Source: Nitrospirales bacterium (GTDB taxonomy: Bacteria > Nitrospirota > Nitrospiria > Nitrospirales > UBA8639). From it: a stretch of 53,527 nt of DNA. Within the stretch, counting starts at the first letter, position 1. Each line of letters starts with the position of its first letter. This document shows positions 8,346 through 17,338 of this stretch, in pieces. The stretch lies in assembly GCA_021604105.1 (NCBI GenBank), contig BQIW01000023.1, positions 1 through 53,527 of the forward strand. Reading direction: 5' to 3'. Made by a program: the position numbers and the translations under genes. The notes under the pieces are model-generated. The model saw nothing but the letters and a program-made list of their open reading frames with translations. It was not told where the DNA came from and made no database searches.

Positions 8346-9029
8346 ATGATGGGACGGGTCCCTGGCATTCGAACAATCGTGCTAATGGCAGCTGGAAGTG
8401 TGATGCTTGTGGGATTAGGCTGCTCGGCGACTCAGGTTGCCCTGGAGAAGAAAGATCTCAAGGTCCAGACCAAGATGTCGAAATCGATTTTTTTGGATTT
8501 GGATAATCAAATTGAAAAAAGTGCATTTTTGGAAATTAAAAACACCTCAGACAAAGAAATTGATTTTGATACCCCTGTCCGAAAGGCCATTGAAAGCAGG
8601 GGATACAAGATCGTGGATAATGCCAAGGCAGCCGCCTATATTTATCAGGTGAATGTCCTGTATGTGGGCGAAGCCGATCCTGCCGCCTTAAGAACAGCCG
8701 TCCATGCCGGGTATGGTTCCGCCTGGGGCGGCGGGGCCGTCGGCGGAGCTGTCGGCTATGGATTGGGTGGAACGGGTCGTTCCGCAGCCCTTGGTGCAGG
8801 CATTGGGGGTTTTTTGGCAGGGGCGACGGAATTGGTCACAGGCTCCTTGACCAAGGATGTGTCGTTTGCCGTCATGACCGACTTGCAATTAACCGAAAAA
8901 ACCAGCAAGGGGAAAAAGATTCATCAAGCCCGTGTGGCCTCGACAGCCGAACAAGTTAATCTAGAATGGGAAGAAACCAAGGATCCTTTGGTGCAAGGGT
9001 TGGCCAAATCGTTGGGTGGTCTCCTGTAG
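8346..9029 (+). CDS. TraT-like outer-membrane lipoprotein
   Basis: A 227-residue lipoprotein with a signal peptide ending in the lipobox LVGLGCSA (Cys26). The mature part begins TQVALEKKDLKVQTKMSKSIFLD, which matches the TraT complement-resistance/surface-exclusion family. The centre holds a glycine-rich segment (about residues 118-157, GGGAVGGAVGYGLGGTG) typical of TraT. In chromosomal settings without conjugation genes the role is unclear; blocking of mating or surface protection are family functions only. RBS AAAGGAG precedes the start. A terminator follows at 9066. Confidence 0.88.
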   Translation: MMGRVPGIRTIVLMAAGSVMLVGLGCSATQVALEKKDLKVQTKMSKSIFLDLDNQIEKSAFLEIKNTSDKEIDFDTPVRKAIESRGYKIVDNAKAAAYIYQVNVLYVGEADPAALRTAVHAGYGSAWGGGAVGGAVGYGLGGTGRSAALGAGIGGFLAGATELVTGSLTKDVSFAVMTDLQLTEKTSKGKKIHQARVASTAEQVNLEWEETKDPLVQGLAKSLGGLL

Positions 9030-9065
9030 TCCCATGACCGTGTGTCAGTAGCGTAATCATCCAAC

Positions 9066-9100
9066 GGGGAAGGTGGAGTTTCTGCCTTCCCCAATTTTTT
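9066..9100 (+). terminator. Intrinsic terminator after the TraT-like gene
   Basis: GGGGAAGG (9066-9073) pairs with CCTTCCCC (9085-9092) and is followed by AATTTTTT. Confidence 0.85.
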
Positions 9101-9274
9101 AGTAAAGAGTTCACTATCAGATTCGAAACCGGCAGAATAGGATTTTTTCGACCATTTCTCTCCACGAAGGTGGCAAGCAATCTGTCGATTGAAATTTTTT
9201 TGTTTCGTGTTCACCGAGAAAAATAGACGCTGTCTCCTGTGTAAATCCGGCTGCCTTACAAGGAAATACCAAAA

Positions 9275-10408
9275 ATGAAACTTATCATTGTCTTCTGGTT
9301 GTCGGTTGGTGTGTTCCCCGCTCTGGCGTGGGCTGAAGAAACAACGACCTCCCATGTCCACCTTTTTCAAACGACCTATCCCGATGGCTCATCGGAAGAG
9401 GGATCCGTCAATATTGCCATACCAAAAGATTGGATGCGCTTTAATGTGGCCCCGGACAAGTTAGAAGGCAAACCAACGTCCACCAAACCGACAGACAGCC
9501 AAAATGATATGCAGATATTTCTGGACCGCCAGGAGATGATATATGTCAGGCACCAGAATAAAACCTACAATCGCATCACTAAACAACAGATGGAGGCTCT
9601 GAAACAGTCCAGCCAAAGGATGATGCAGAAATTGGGAGTCCAGCCCGGCTCCACACAGGATGAGGGAATGAACAATGCCCTGGGGCACGTCATGAAATCC
9701 GTTCGGGAACAACAACGGATTAGTCTAGAAAAGGCATTGGATAATAAGGAGCTTTCTCCTGAAGAACGAACTCGATTGGAGCACGCATTGAACACGCAAT
9801 TTTCCGGAAGTTCTTCGGGAATCTCCCTGAAAGTCACGAAAACCGGGAAAACCGGTCAACAAGGGGGAATCCCTTGTGAATGGTATACCTTAGAGGTTTT
9901 TGATGTTCGGCACATGTGCGCGGCGGCATGGGACGATATTCCCGGCGGCAAGCGAAGCAGGGAACTCTATCATGCCTGGATTGATTACATGGAGGAGTGG
10001 GCAGCGGGACTTCCATTTGGAAATGGGTTGCTGGAACAACACAAGAAAATTGAGGGATTCCCGATTATCACCATTACGAAGAGCCAGGATGGAAGCACGA
10101 CCTTCAGTGAACAGCGGTATCTAGGAACTAAAAAAATGACGGTGGCTTTTGGCCCACCGGACGGCTATGTTCTTGAGTCCGGCATGTCGGGGGCACCATT
10201 GAGTGACTCCCCCGAGAGGATTCCAACACCTTCTGAAAAGGTCGACAACGTCTGCCAAAAAATCAATGGAGAAATTGTCTGCTCCGGCAATGCCGATCCG
10301 GTAAATTCAAGCGGCGTCTCTTCTATGCCAGGGAAGAATTTAGAAAACCTTCCACCTGAAACGCACAAAGCCTTGGAGATGTTTAAGGGGTTGTTTGGAA
10401 ATCAGTAA
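9275..10408 (+). CDS. Exported protein of unknown function
   Basis: A 377-residue protein with a clear Sec signal peptide (MKLIIVFWLSVGVFPALAWA, cleavage before EET). The mature part starts with a beta-rich segment (HVHLFQTTYPDGSSEEGS), then a helical, Gln/Met-rich middle (about residues 105-180) containing LSPEERTRLEHAL, then a domain with QGGIPCEWYTLEVFDVRHMC that may hold a disulfide. The C-terminal 60 residues are Pro/Ser-rich with CQKINGEIVC. I do not recognise the family; it has the feel of DUF4412-type periplasmic proteins (surface feature: a secreted protein with DGS/YLDR-like strands) but I cannot confirm this. It follows a terminator and is probably monocistronic. Confidence 0.8.
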   Translation: MKLIIVFWLSVGVFPALAWAEETTTSHVHLFQTTYPDGSSEEGSVNIAIPKDWMRFNVAPDKLEGKPTSTKPTDSQNDMQIFLDRQEMIYVRHQNKTYNRITKQQMEALKQSSQRMMQKLGVQPGSTQDEGMNNALGHVMKSVREQQRISLEKALDNKELSPEERTRLEHALNTQFSGSSSGISLKVTKTGKTGQQGGIPCEWYTLEVFDVRHMCAAAWDDIPGGKRSRELYHAWIDYMEEWAAGLPFGNGLLEQHKKIEGFPIITITKSQDGSTTFSEQRYLGTKKMTVAFGPPDGYVLESGMSGAPLSDSPERIPTPSEKVDNVCQKINGEIVCSGNADPVNSSGVSSMPGKNLENLPPETHKALEMFKGLFGNQ

Positions 10409-10663
10409 CACACCAATATCATTATTCGGCATACCAACTAATTGTATTGCCCTGCCTGCTGGAGGTTCCCGGTCCTGCTTCATCGGATTGGTTGCCCTGT
10501 TCCACGACAGAACGTTTTTTTCTAGGTTTTTAAACAGCTCAGGTTTCTTGCATATCTCCGGAGTGGGAGAGGTGGTGTGCTTGATTATTGCCCCACGGGA
10601 TTGCAGAATTCCCTTGTCCCTATTGTTCTTTAAATATTTTGTTGGCGGTCTATTCTTTTACCC

Positions 10664-11776
10664 ATGATCAAGTCGGAAGCACTTGGTATTGCGACTATTG
10701 AAGCCTGGCCGGTTCAATTGCCTCTTAATGCACCTTTCGTGGTGGCTTCAGGTTCCATGTCGGTCGCACATAATATTTTCATCAGATTGACCCTCAAGAG
10801 TGGGACGTGCGGGTATGGGGAGATGGCTCCGTTCCCGGACGTATCCGGCGAAGACCAGGTTGCCTGCCTGGCCGCATTTCCTGCTGCCGCCCGGTGTATT
10901 CTTGGGCAATCGGTCTGGAATTGGCGGAAGCTGGCCCATCAATTGGCCGAGGTGTCCCGAGAGATGCCTTCGGTTCGATGCGGCCTGGAAACAGCCTTAC
11001 TTGATGCTCTGTGTCGCGAGATGGACGTTCCCATGTGGGCCTTGTGGGGTGGAGCGGATGTTCGGATTCGCGAAACCGATATTACCTTGCCGATTGGAGA
11101 GACCGAACAGGTCGTGTGCAAAGCCAAAGAGTGGTTTAGTCAAGGGTTCAGAGTGTTTAAAGTAAAGGTGGGACAGGAAGTTGATGCCGACATTCGAAGG
11201 ATTGAGGCCGTGTATCGAGCTTTCCCTGAGGCCTCATTTGTGGTTGATGCCAATCAGGGGTTTACCGTCTCCGAGGCTCTTCAGTTCATCGAGTCGTTAC
11301 GTCGATTGGGCATTCCTGTATTGTTGCTCGAGCAGCCCGTCCATCGGGATAACCGGGAAGGGCTGGCCTCTGTTCACCGGAATAGTCCGTTTCCCATCGC
11401 GGCGGATGAATCGGTTCGATCACTTCAAGACGCGGAACTGTTAATTCGAGAAAAGGCCGTGGACGTGATGAATATTAAGATCACCAAATGCGGCGTGGTG
11501 GAATCAGGGGAGATTGCTCGTTTGGCAAAATCGTACGCTCTTAAATTGATGATCGGTGGAATGGTCGAAAGCCGGGTGGCCATGGGATGTTCTTTCAGTT
11601 TGGCCTTGGGTCTCGGAGGATTTGAGTTTTTGGATCTGGACATGCCGCTTCTCTTATCAAGAGATCCGGTACAAGGCGGGTATGCTTATCAGGGATCGGC
11701 CTTGCGGCCATGGGAAGAATCCGGGCTTGGGATGGAGATGGGGGAAGAGCCCTTATCGGTAATCGCTGTTGGATAG
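10664..11776 (+). CDS. Dipeptide epimerase (enolase superfamily)
   Basis: A 370-residue member of the muconate-lactonizing subgroup of the enolase superfamily, most like L-Ala-D/L-Glu epimerases. Active-site pieces are all visible: substrate-loop ETDITLPIG (137-145), catalytic Lys166/Lys168 in FKVKVG, metal ligands Asp195 (VVDANQ), Glu223 (LLEQP) and Asp248 (AADES), and the second Lys272 in NIKITK. The family epimerises dipeptides, in bacteria often from murein turnover. That would suit this protease-rich neighbourhood, but the actual dipeptide cannot be told from sequence. The gene stands apart from its neighbours (255 nt before, 290 nt after). Confidence 0.9.
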   Translation: MIKSEALGIATIEAWPVQLPLNAPFVVASGSMSVAHNIFIRLTLKSGTCGYGEMAPFPDVSGEDQVACLAAFPAAARCILGQSVWNWRKLAHQLAEVSREMPSVRCGLETALLDALCREMDVPMWALWGGADVRIRETDITLPIGETEQVVCKAKEWFSQGFRVFKVKVGQEVDADIRRIEAVYRAFPEASFVVDANQGFTVSEALQFIESLRRLGIPVLLLEQPVHRDNREGLASVHRNSPFPIAADESVRSLQDAELLIREKAVDVMNIKITKCGVVESGEIARLAKSYALKLMIGGMVESRVAMGCSFSLALGLGGFEFLDLDMPLLLSRDPVQGGYAYQGSALRPWEESGLGMEMGEEPLSVIAVG

Positions 11777-12067
11777 AGGCGTTGAGTGAGTATGTCAGGA
11801 GCATTTTTACCTCTTGCTTGTGCACAGAAATCCCCTTTGTGCAGGCGGCCTCCAAATTGTTCACAGCTTTTCTGACAGGTAGCTTAGGAAACGTTTCTCT
11901 TCCGGTCGGACTCAGGACAAAGTTTGTTTTCCCCCTTCACATGTGCAGGTGTGATACTAATGTGGTTTCTGCATGCAATCCTGCCTTGCTTGCCAGAATT
12001 CCGATTGAGTGGGTAGGATCATTTAATGGCCGGAACGAAGTTATTGGCTTAACCAGGATGGTGATTG

Positions 12068-13627
12068 ATGGGAATGGGTAACCGAATGATGGGATGGAGT
12101 AAAAGCCTCGGAATTGTGTGGCTGGTGTGGTTCGTCTGTACGGGGACGGTGTTTGGTCAGGATCTGGCCTCCTTTGAGCAACGTGTGACCCGGCATACGT
12201 TGAAGAACGGGTGGACCTTCATAATTGTGGAACGTCCGGTGGCCCCTGTCTTTGCGTTCATGACACGAGTCAATGTGGGATCGGCTCAGGAAATCATGGG
12301 GCAAACGGGACTGGCTCATATGTTTGAACATATGGCCTTTAAGGGAACTCCTCACATCGGGACGAGTGATTATGACGCAGAAAAGATTGCGTTAGCAGCA
12401 TTGGAAGAAGCCTACCAGGGCTATCAAACAGAAAAGTTTGCTTCCGATCCTGATCCGGAGCGGGTGGATCGCCTGTATGCGGATTTTAAGAAGCGACAAC
12501 AGGAGGCTTCGGCATATGTCGTGAAAAATGAGTTCGGCGATATCATTGAACGGGAGGGTGGGGTTGCATTAAATGCGTTCACCGGTGCGGATGTCACTGG
12601 GTATTTTTATGCTCTTCCGGCCAATAAAATCGAACTGTTTGCGTACTTAGAGTCCGAACGGTTTTTGCACCCGGTGTTTCGGGAGTTTTATGAAGAACGG
12701 GACGTGGTCATGGAAGAGCGTCGAATGCGCACGGAAAGCCAACCATTCGGTCGTTTGCTCGAACAATTTGTCGCGACGGCCTTTATGGCTCACCCGTATC
12801 ATCATCCGGTAATCGGTTTTGCCAGCGATATTCAATCCTACACAATGACCGATGCGAAAAAGTTTTATGAGGCGCATTATGTGCCTACGAACTTGGTGAC
12901 CGCGATCGTCGGGGATGTAAAAGCGGAGGCGGTGATTCCGATTCTCGAAAAATATTTTAATCGAATTCCTTCTACTCCCCCGCCCCCTCCGCTACGAATC
13001 GTGGAGCCCCGGTCCATCGCAGAAAAAATTGTGAAGCTGCAGGACCCTTCCCAACCGCTATACGTGGAAGGATATCATAAGCCACCCGTGACCCATGCTG
13101 ATCAACCGGTGTACGATGCGATCGACGATATTTTAACGAATGGGCGGACCTCTCGATTGTATCGATCGTTGATCCGGGACAAACGCATCGCGGTGTCGGT
13201 GGGAGCGTATGGTGCATATCCCGGGGACAAATACCCACACGTGTGGATGGCCTATGCTGTTCCTGGTCGGGGAGTGACGAATGACAAGGTACAACAGGCA
13301 TTACGGGAAGAATTTGACCGGCTGAAAACGCAGGATGTCTCCGATGAGGAACTGGCACGATTTCGTACTCGTGCGAAAGCAGGGTTAATCCGGGCCTTGA
13401 ATAATAACCTTGGTCTGGCCATGCACCTGACTGATTACCAGATGTTGTTTGGAGATTGGCGTGAATTATTCCGGTCCATTGATCGGTTCGATCAGGTGAC
13501 GAAGGCCGATATTCGTCGGGTCGCCAACACGATGTTTCAACCTACGAACCGGATTGTGGGCATGATTGAGACGGTTTCTCCTTCCGGGGGTCTTCAACCA
13601 GTCACTTCAGGGGAGGGGCAATCATGA
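12068..13627 (+). CDS. M16 zinc protease, active subunit
   Basis: About 519 residues: a signal peptide (hydrophobic to about residue 31, TVFGQ), then the M16 N-terminal domain. The inverted zinc motif HxxEH is intact (HMFEH, about residues 84-88) in TGLAHMFEHMAFKGT. The third ligand glutamate lies in FYEERDVVMEERRMR. The second domain includes VTAIVGDVKAEA and a C-terminal M16C part. M16 enzymes of this type degrade peptides in the periplasm. The next gene overlaps (ATGA) and codes for a zinc-less M16 partner. I chose ATG 12068; a TTG at 12065 and an ATG at 12074 are alternatives. Confidence 0.92.
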   Translation: MGMGNRMMGWSKSLGIVWLVWFVCTGTVFGQDLASFEQRVTRHTLKNGWTFIIVERPVAPVFAFMTRVNVGSAQEIMGQTGLAHMFEHMAFKGTPHIGTSDYDAEKIALAALEEAYQGYQTEKFASDPDPERVDRLYADFKKRQQEASAYVVKNEFGDIIEREGGVALNAFTGADVTGYFYALPANKIELFAYLESERFLHPVFREFYEERDVVMEERRMRTESQPFGRLLEQFVATAFMAHPYHHPVIGFASDIQSYTMTDAKKFYEAHYVPTNLVTAIVGDVKAEAVIPILEKYFNRIPSTPPPPPLRIVEPRSIAEKIVKLQDPSQPLYVEGYHKPPVTHADQPVYDAIDDILTNGRTSRLYRSLIRDKRIAVSVGAYGAYPGDKYPHVWMAYAVPGRGVTNDKVQQALREEFDRLKTQDVSDEELARFRTRAKAGLIRALNNNLGLAMHLTDYQMLFGDWRELFRSIDRFDQVTKADIRRVANTMFQPTNRIVGMIETVSPSGGLQPVTSGEGQS

Positions 13628-15111
13628 ATCACAGTTTGTTTCGTCAGCATACGTGGTGTCGTGGGGGTCGATGGGCACTCCTAAACGTGGTATTGGTCGG
13701 CCTCATCATGTTCTGTGCACCCGTGTTGGTGCAGGCGCAGGTGACAAAAGTTGAAGAGTTGCAATTTCCACCCTTGCCGGAGCTGGTCATTCCTGAACCA
13801 GAACGCGTCATTCTGGATAATGGACTGGTGGTCTTGCTGATGGAAGACCATGAATTACCGCTGGTGGGGGTGTCAGCCATGATCAAGACCGGTTCTCGCT
13901 TGGACGACCGGGGAACCATTGGGTTGGCTTCCTTAACGGGAACCGTGCTTCGCACGGGGGGGACGAAAAATCTGAGCGGAGATGCCCTGGATGAGTTTTT
14001 GGAGGGGAAGGCCGCCGCGATTGAAACCCACATTGGGGATTCCTCCGGCACCGCCTCGATGGGTTCCCTTGCTGAAGATTTTCCTGAGGTGTTTAAAGTA
14101 TTCGGAGACGTGTTGCGGTTTCCGGTGTTTGATCCCGAAAAGTTAAAGATTGTCAAAAATCAGATGATGGCCGGGATTTCCCGTCAGAACGATGACCCGG
14201 ATGAGGTTACGTCACGAGAATATAAGAAGTTAATTTATGGGAAGGCATCCCCATATACCTGGGAGCCGACTTACGCCTCCGTGGGGTCTATCACGCGAGA
14301 GGATGTGATTCGGTGGCATGCGACGTACTTTCATCCCAATCGGATGATATTAGGGGTGAGTGGGGATTTTGAACCTGAAAAAACACTCGCGCTTATTCAA
14401 TCCATTTTTGGTGACTGGCCCAAGGGGCCGGAGGTACAGGATGCTCCTGTCTTCATTCAGTCAACGGTTCCGGCTGGGGTGTTTTATGTTGAAAAAAACG
14501 ATATGACCCAAGCCAAAATTGCCATGGGGCATTTGGGAATTCGTCGGGACGATCCTGATTATTATTCCTTGGTGATCGTCAATCAAATTCTTTCCGGGTC
14601 ATTTGGCGCCAGATTATTTAATAACATCCGCTCCAAGCAAGGGCTGGCTTATGATGTGCACGGTGGCGTCGGATTGCAATGGGACTATCCCGGCATGGCC
14701 ATCCTCTCGATGTCGACCAAAACGGAAACAACGGGGAAGGGGATTGATGCCTTAATCGCAGAGGCGCGGAACATGGTCGCTCTGCCTCCTACGGATGAAG
14801 AAGTGGCCAGCGCGAAAGCCAGTATTTTAAATTCCTTTGTCTTTTCTGTGGATTCTCCCACGAAAGTGCTTGGTAAATACATGACATATGAATATTATGG
14901 GTATCCATCGACCTGGCTCAGAGAATTTCGCCAGGGTATTGAAAAAGTCACCACGGCTGAAGTCCGAAGGGCTGCGCACAAACATTTGCGTCCGGAGGAG
15001 TTTGCGATTCTAGTGGTGGGACCTCGTGCCGGCACCAAACCGGCATTGGCTCGCTACGAGCAAATCCAGGAATTGGACATTCGTATTCCAGAGCCCTCTG
15101 CCGGAATGTAA
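13624..15111 (+). CDS. M16 peptidase-like partner without zinc site
   Basis: A 495-residue M16-fold protein with a signal peptide (cleavage near VQAQVT). Where the active partner has HxxEH, this one reads GTIGLASLTGTVLRTGG, so the zinc ligands and base are lost. It keeps the M16 framework, including the Arg/Tyr-type region NNIRSKQGLAYDVHGGV near the C-terminal domain, which in the family contacts substrate. Start codon ATG 13624 overlaps the previous stop by 4 nt, implying translational coupling and a heterodimer, as for mitochondrial processing peptidase alpha/beta subunits and other bacterial M16 pairs. Confidence 0.92.
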   Translation: MNHSLFRQHTWCRGGRWALLNVVLVGLIMFCAPVLVQAQVTKVEELQFPPLPELVIPEPERVILDNGLVVLLMEDHELPLVGVSAMIKTGSRLDDRGTIGLASLTGTVLRTGGTKNLSGDALDEFLEGKAAAIETHIGDSSGTASMGSLAEDFPEVFKVFGDVLRFPVFDPEKLKIVKNQMMAGISRQNDDPDEVTSREYKKLIYGKASPYTWEPTYASVGSITREDVIRWHATYFHPNRMILGVSGDFEPEKTLALIQSIFGDWPKGPEVQDAPVFIQSTVPAGVFYVEKNDMTQAKIAMGHLGIRRDDPDYYSLVIVNQILSGSFGARLFNNIRSKQGLAYDVHGGVGLQWDYPGMAILSMSTKTETTGKGIDALIAEARNMVALPPTDEEVASAKASILNSFVFSVDSPTKVLGKYMTYEYYGYPSTWLREFRQGIEKVTTAEVRRAAHKHLRPEEFAILVVGPRAGTKPALARYEQIQELDIRIPEPSAGM

Positions 15112-15184
15112 TGGTTGTCTGAATGTCGGTAGGATGGAACTGGTGTCCTCGTGCTGCGCTATACTGAATTCTTGAGGGTATGAG

Positions 15185-16102
15185 ATGCCAGTACGCCGGT
15201 GGGTCACCATAGATGGTCTGGTCTTTTTCTGTGTCCTGCTCCTATACATCCTGACCTCGGGATGCCAAACCAATCCCTATACGCAACGTTCCCAGCTATT
15301 ATTGATGCCGTCGGGGCAAATGAATCAGATGGGGGCTACCCAGTATAGTGAAATATTGCAGGATCCCAAGGTTGTCATTTCCAAAAGTCCCAGAGAGACC
15401 GAGCCCGTCAAACGTGTCGCGGCTCGTATTATTGAGGCGGCCAAACGTTCTAAGTATGGGGAAGTGGCGAAGCGGTTTGATTGGGAAGTGACGGTCATTA
15501 AGGATGACAACACCAAGAATGCCTGGGCTTTGCCGGGAGGGAAAATTGCGGTCTATACCGGGATTTTCCCCATGGCGAAAAATGAGGCCGGATTGGCGGC
15601 CATCATGGGGCATGAAGTCGTTCATGCACTGGCGGAACATGGAGCAGAGCGGATGAGCCAGGGATTGGTGGCCCAATTTGGAATGACCACCGCGGCGATT
15701 GTGCTTTCGACCCAAGGCCAAAATCCGGCATTAAATGATTTAGCCATGCAGGCGATGGGGCTTGGTGTGCAGACAGGAATTCTGTTACCGTTTAGCCGAA
15801 AACACGAATCGGAAGCTGATTATATCGGCCTCCTGCTGACGGGCGATGCGGGATACGATCCTCGGGAAGCAATTCATATTTGGGAACGGATGGCCGCGGC
15901 TTCCGATGGCGCTCCACCGGAATTTTTATCCACCCATCCAGCGCATGAAACCCGGATTGCCGATCTCACACAATGGATGCCTGAAGCCATGGATCTGTAT
16001 GAAAAGGCTCTGAAGGCGCCCGTGGCGGATCTGCCACGCATTACCCCATCTCCTGCTCAACGTCCTCCACAACCGCAAAACGGGGCTCGTTTCCGTCACT
16101 AG
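15185..16102 (+). CDS. M48-family metalloprotease lipoprotein
   Basis: A 305-residue zinc protease of the M48C/Oma1-LoiP type, lipid-anchored by lipobox LTSGC (Cys27). The zinc motif HEVVH is at 143-147 (IMGHEVVHALAEHGAE) and the third ligand Glu is in HESEADYIGLLL (about 208-216). The C-terminal tail after residue 280 is proline-rich (PSPAQRPPQPQNG). LoiP/YcaL/BepA relatives carry out quality control of outer-membrane proteins. It follows the M16 pair by 73 nt on the same strand and may belong to one envelope proteolysis operon. Confidence 0.92.
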   Translation: MPVRRWVTIDGLVFFCVLLLYILTSGCQTNPYTQRSQLLLMPSGQMNQMGATQYSEILQDPKVVISKSPRETEPVKRVAARIIEAAKRSKYGEVAKRFDWEVTVIKDDNTKNAWALPGGKIAVYTGIFPMAKNEAGLAAIMGHEVVHALAEHGAERMSQGLVAQFGMTTAAIVLSTQGQNPALNDLAMQAMGLGVQTGILLPFSRKHESEADYIGLLLTGDAGYDPREAIHIWERMAAASDGAPPEFLSTHPAHETRIADLTQWMPEAMDLYEKALKAPVADLPRITPSPAQRPPQPQNGARFRH

Positions 16103-16184
16103 GGAGGGTGAAAAGAGCCCGTATGGTCTTTAAAGCTTTCCGTCGCTTTCTGAGAATGGGGTTGATCGTCATTTAAGGCTAGCT

Positions 16185-17216
16185 ATGATCGTCAGTCTCC
16201 GTCTTTTTTGGCCGATAGCCGTCGTCTGCGTGATGTTGGCCGGCTGTGGAAAAAGTGAGGCCGTGGTGGAAATCGCTCTTCATCCCACCAACCCCGACAT
16301 TCTTTACCTCGCCACCAACGATTATATTTATAAGTCCCGGGACAGAGGGGTGACCTGGCAGATCATGTCTGCGGGTATGACCCATTCTCGCGTCATTGCT
16401 TTGGCTATTGATCCCCTGTTTCCGGCCAATGTTGTTGCCGGGACCAAAGGGGATGCGGTGTATAAAAGCTATGATGGTGGGCAACGATGGGTGTCCCGAC
16501 GGACGGGATTGGACGATGTGACGATTTCCTCGGTGGTCCACCAATTGGTGTTTGCTCCGGGATCCAGTGCCCATATCTTTGCCGCCACCTCATTAGGGGT
16601 ATTTGAATCAGACGATGGGGGAGAAACCTGGAGTAAGCGGATGGAGGGCATGAAAGAGGTGCTTATGGTGTTGACGCTTGACTGCGATCCCCGGCAGCCT
16701 CAAACGCTCTATGCCGGAACCAGTGGGGGAGTCTATAAATCCATTGATGGGGCTCGCACCTGGAAAATGGTCAATAATGGGTTAGTGGGCTCTGACGTGC
16801 TGAAATCCTCACGGGCATTGGGCGTAACTCGAATTAAGGTTGACCCTCATGAATCCGATACGGTGTATACTGCGACTCTGAGTGGTCTGTATGTCACCAA
16901 GGATGGAGGGCAAGCCTGGACTCGCATTGGGGATACACTCTCCGATCAAATGTTGAGTGACCTCATTCTCGATCACACCCACCCCCATGTCGTGTATGTG
17001 ACCAATCGTGACGGCGTCTTTAGAAGTGAAGATGGAGGAATAACCTGGGAAGCTCGAAGTGCGGGCTTGACGAATGTTAATATACGGGCACTAGCCATGA
17101 GCGCGGTTGATTCCGATGTGCTCTATGTGGGGACGAACGGAAAAGGACTGTTTCGGACCGGCGATCGTGGACAATCATGGGAGGCTGTGCCGCTGATTGT
17201 GGCCGAATCCCTTTGA
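16185..17216 (+). CDS. Ycf48-like beta-propeller lipoprotein
   Basis: A 343-residue lipoprotein (lipobox VMLAGC) built from about seven BNR/Ycf48-type repeats. Each has a D-x-G-x-x-W turn: DRGVTW, DGGQRW, DGGETW, DGARTW, DGGQAW, DGGITW and DRGQSW, with strands such as ILYLATNDYIYKS between them. This predicts a seven-bladed propeller on the periplasmic side. Bacterial relatives are often annotated as glycosyl hydrolase BNR or photosystem assembly factor-like, but the catalytic residues of sialidases cannot be seen and a binding or assembly role is more likely. Confidence 0.85.
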   Translation: MIVSLRLFWPIAVVCVMLAGCGKSEAVVEIALHPTNPDILYLATNDYIYKSRDRGVTWQIMSAGMTHSRVIALAIDPLFPANVVAGTKGDAVYKSYDGGQRWVSRRTGLDDVTISSVVHQLVFAPGSSAHIFAATSLGVFESDDGGETWSKRMEGMKEVLMVLTLDCDPRQPQTLYAGTSGGVYKSIDGARTWKMVNNGLVGSDVLKSSRALGVTRIKVDPHESDTVYTATLSGLYVTKDGGQAWTRIGDTLSDQMLSDLILDHTHPHVVYVTNRDGVFRSEDGGITWEARSAGLTNVNIRALAMSAVDSDVLYVGTNGKGLFRTGDRGQSWEAVPLIVAESL

Positions 17217-17338
17217 GTTTTGTCTTGAATGGGGGATGATTTGATATCCTCCATCTTGAAGATTAAGATCTCCTTTCATAGGTAAATGATAGAGTCTTTT
17301 AGACTGATTTCTGGTGACGAGTAAGAAAGGTAACTGCC

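Noticed and set aside
10395-10667. 90-codon plus-strand frame between the exported protein and the epimerase
   Set aside because: It begins inside the previous gene's end, has no ribosome site and no family resemblance; it is probably chance.
11710-12081. 123-codon plus-strand frame in the gap before the M16 pair
   Set aside because: It starts inside the epimerase gene in another frame, with no credible start signal and no family features.
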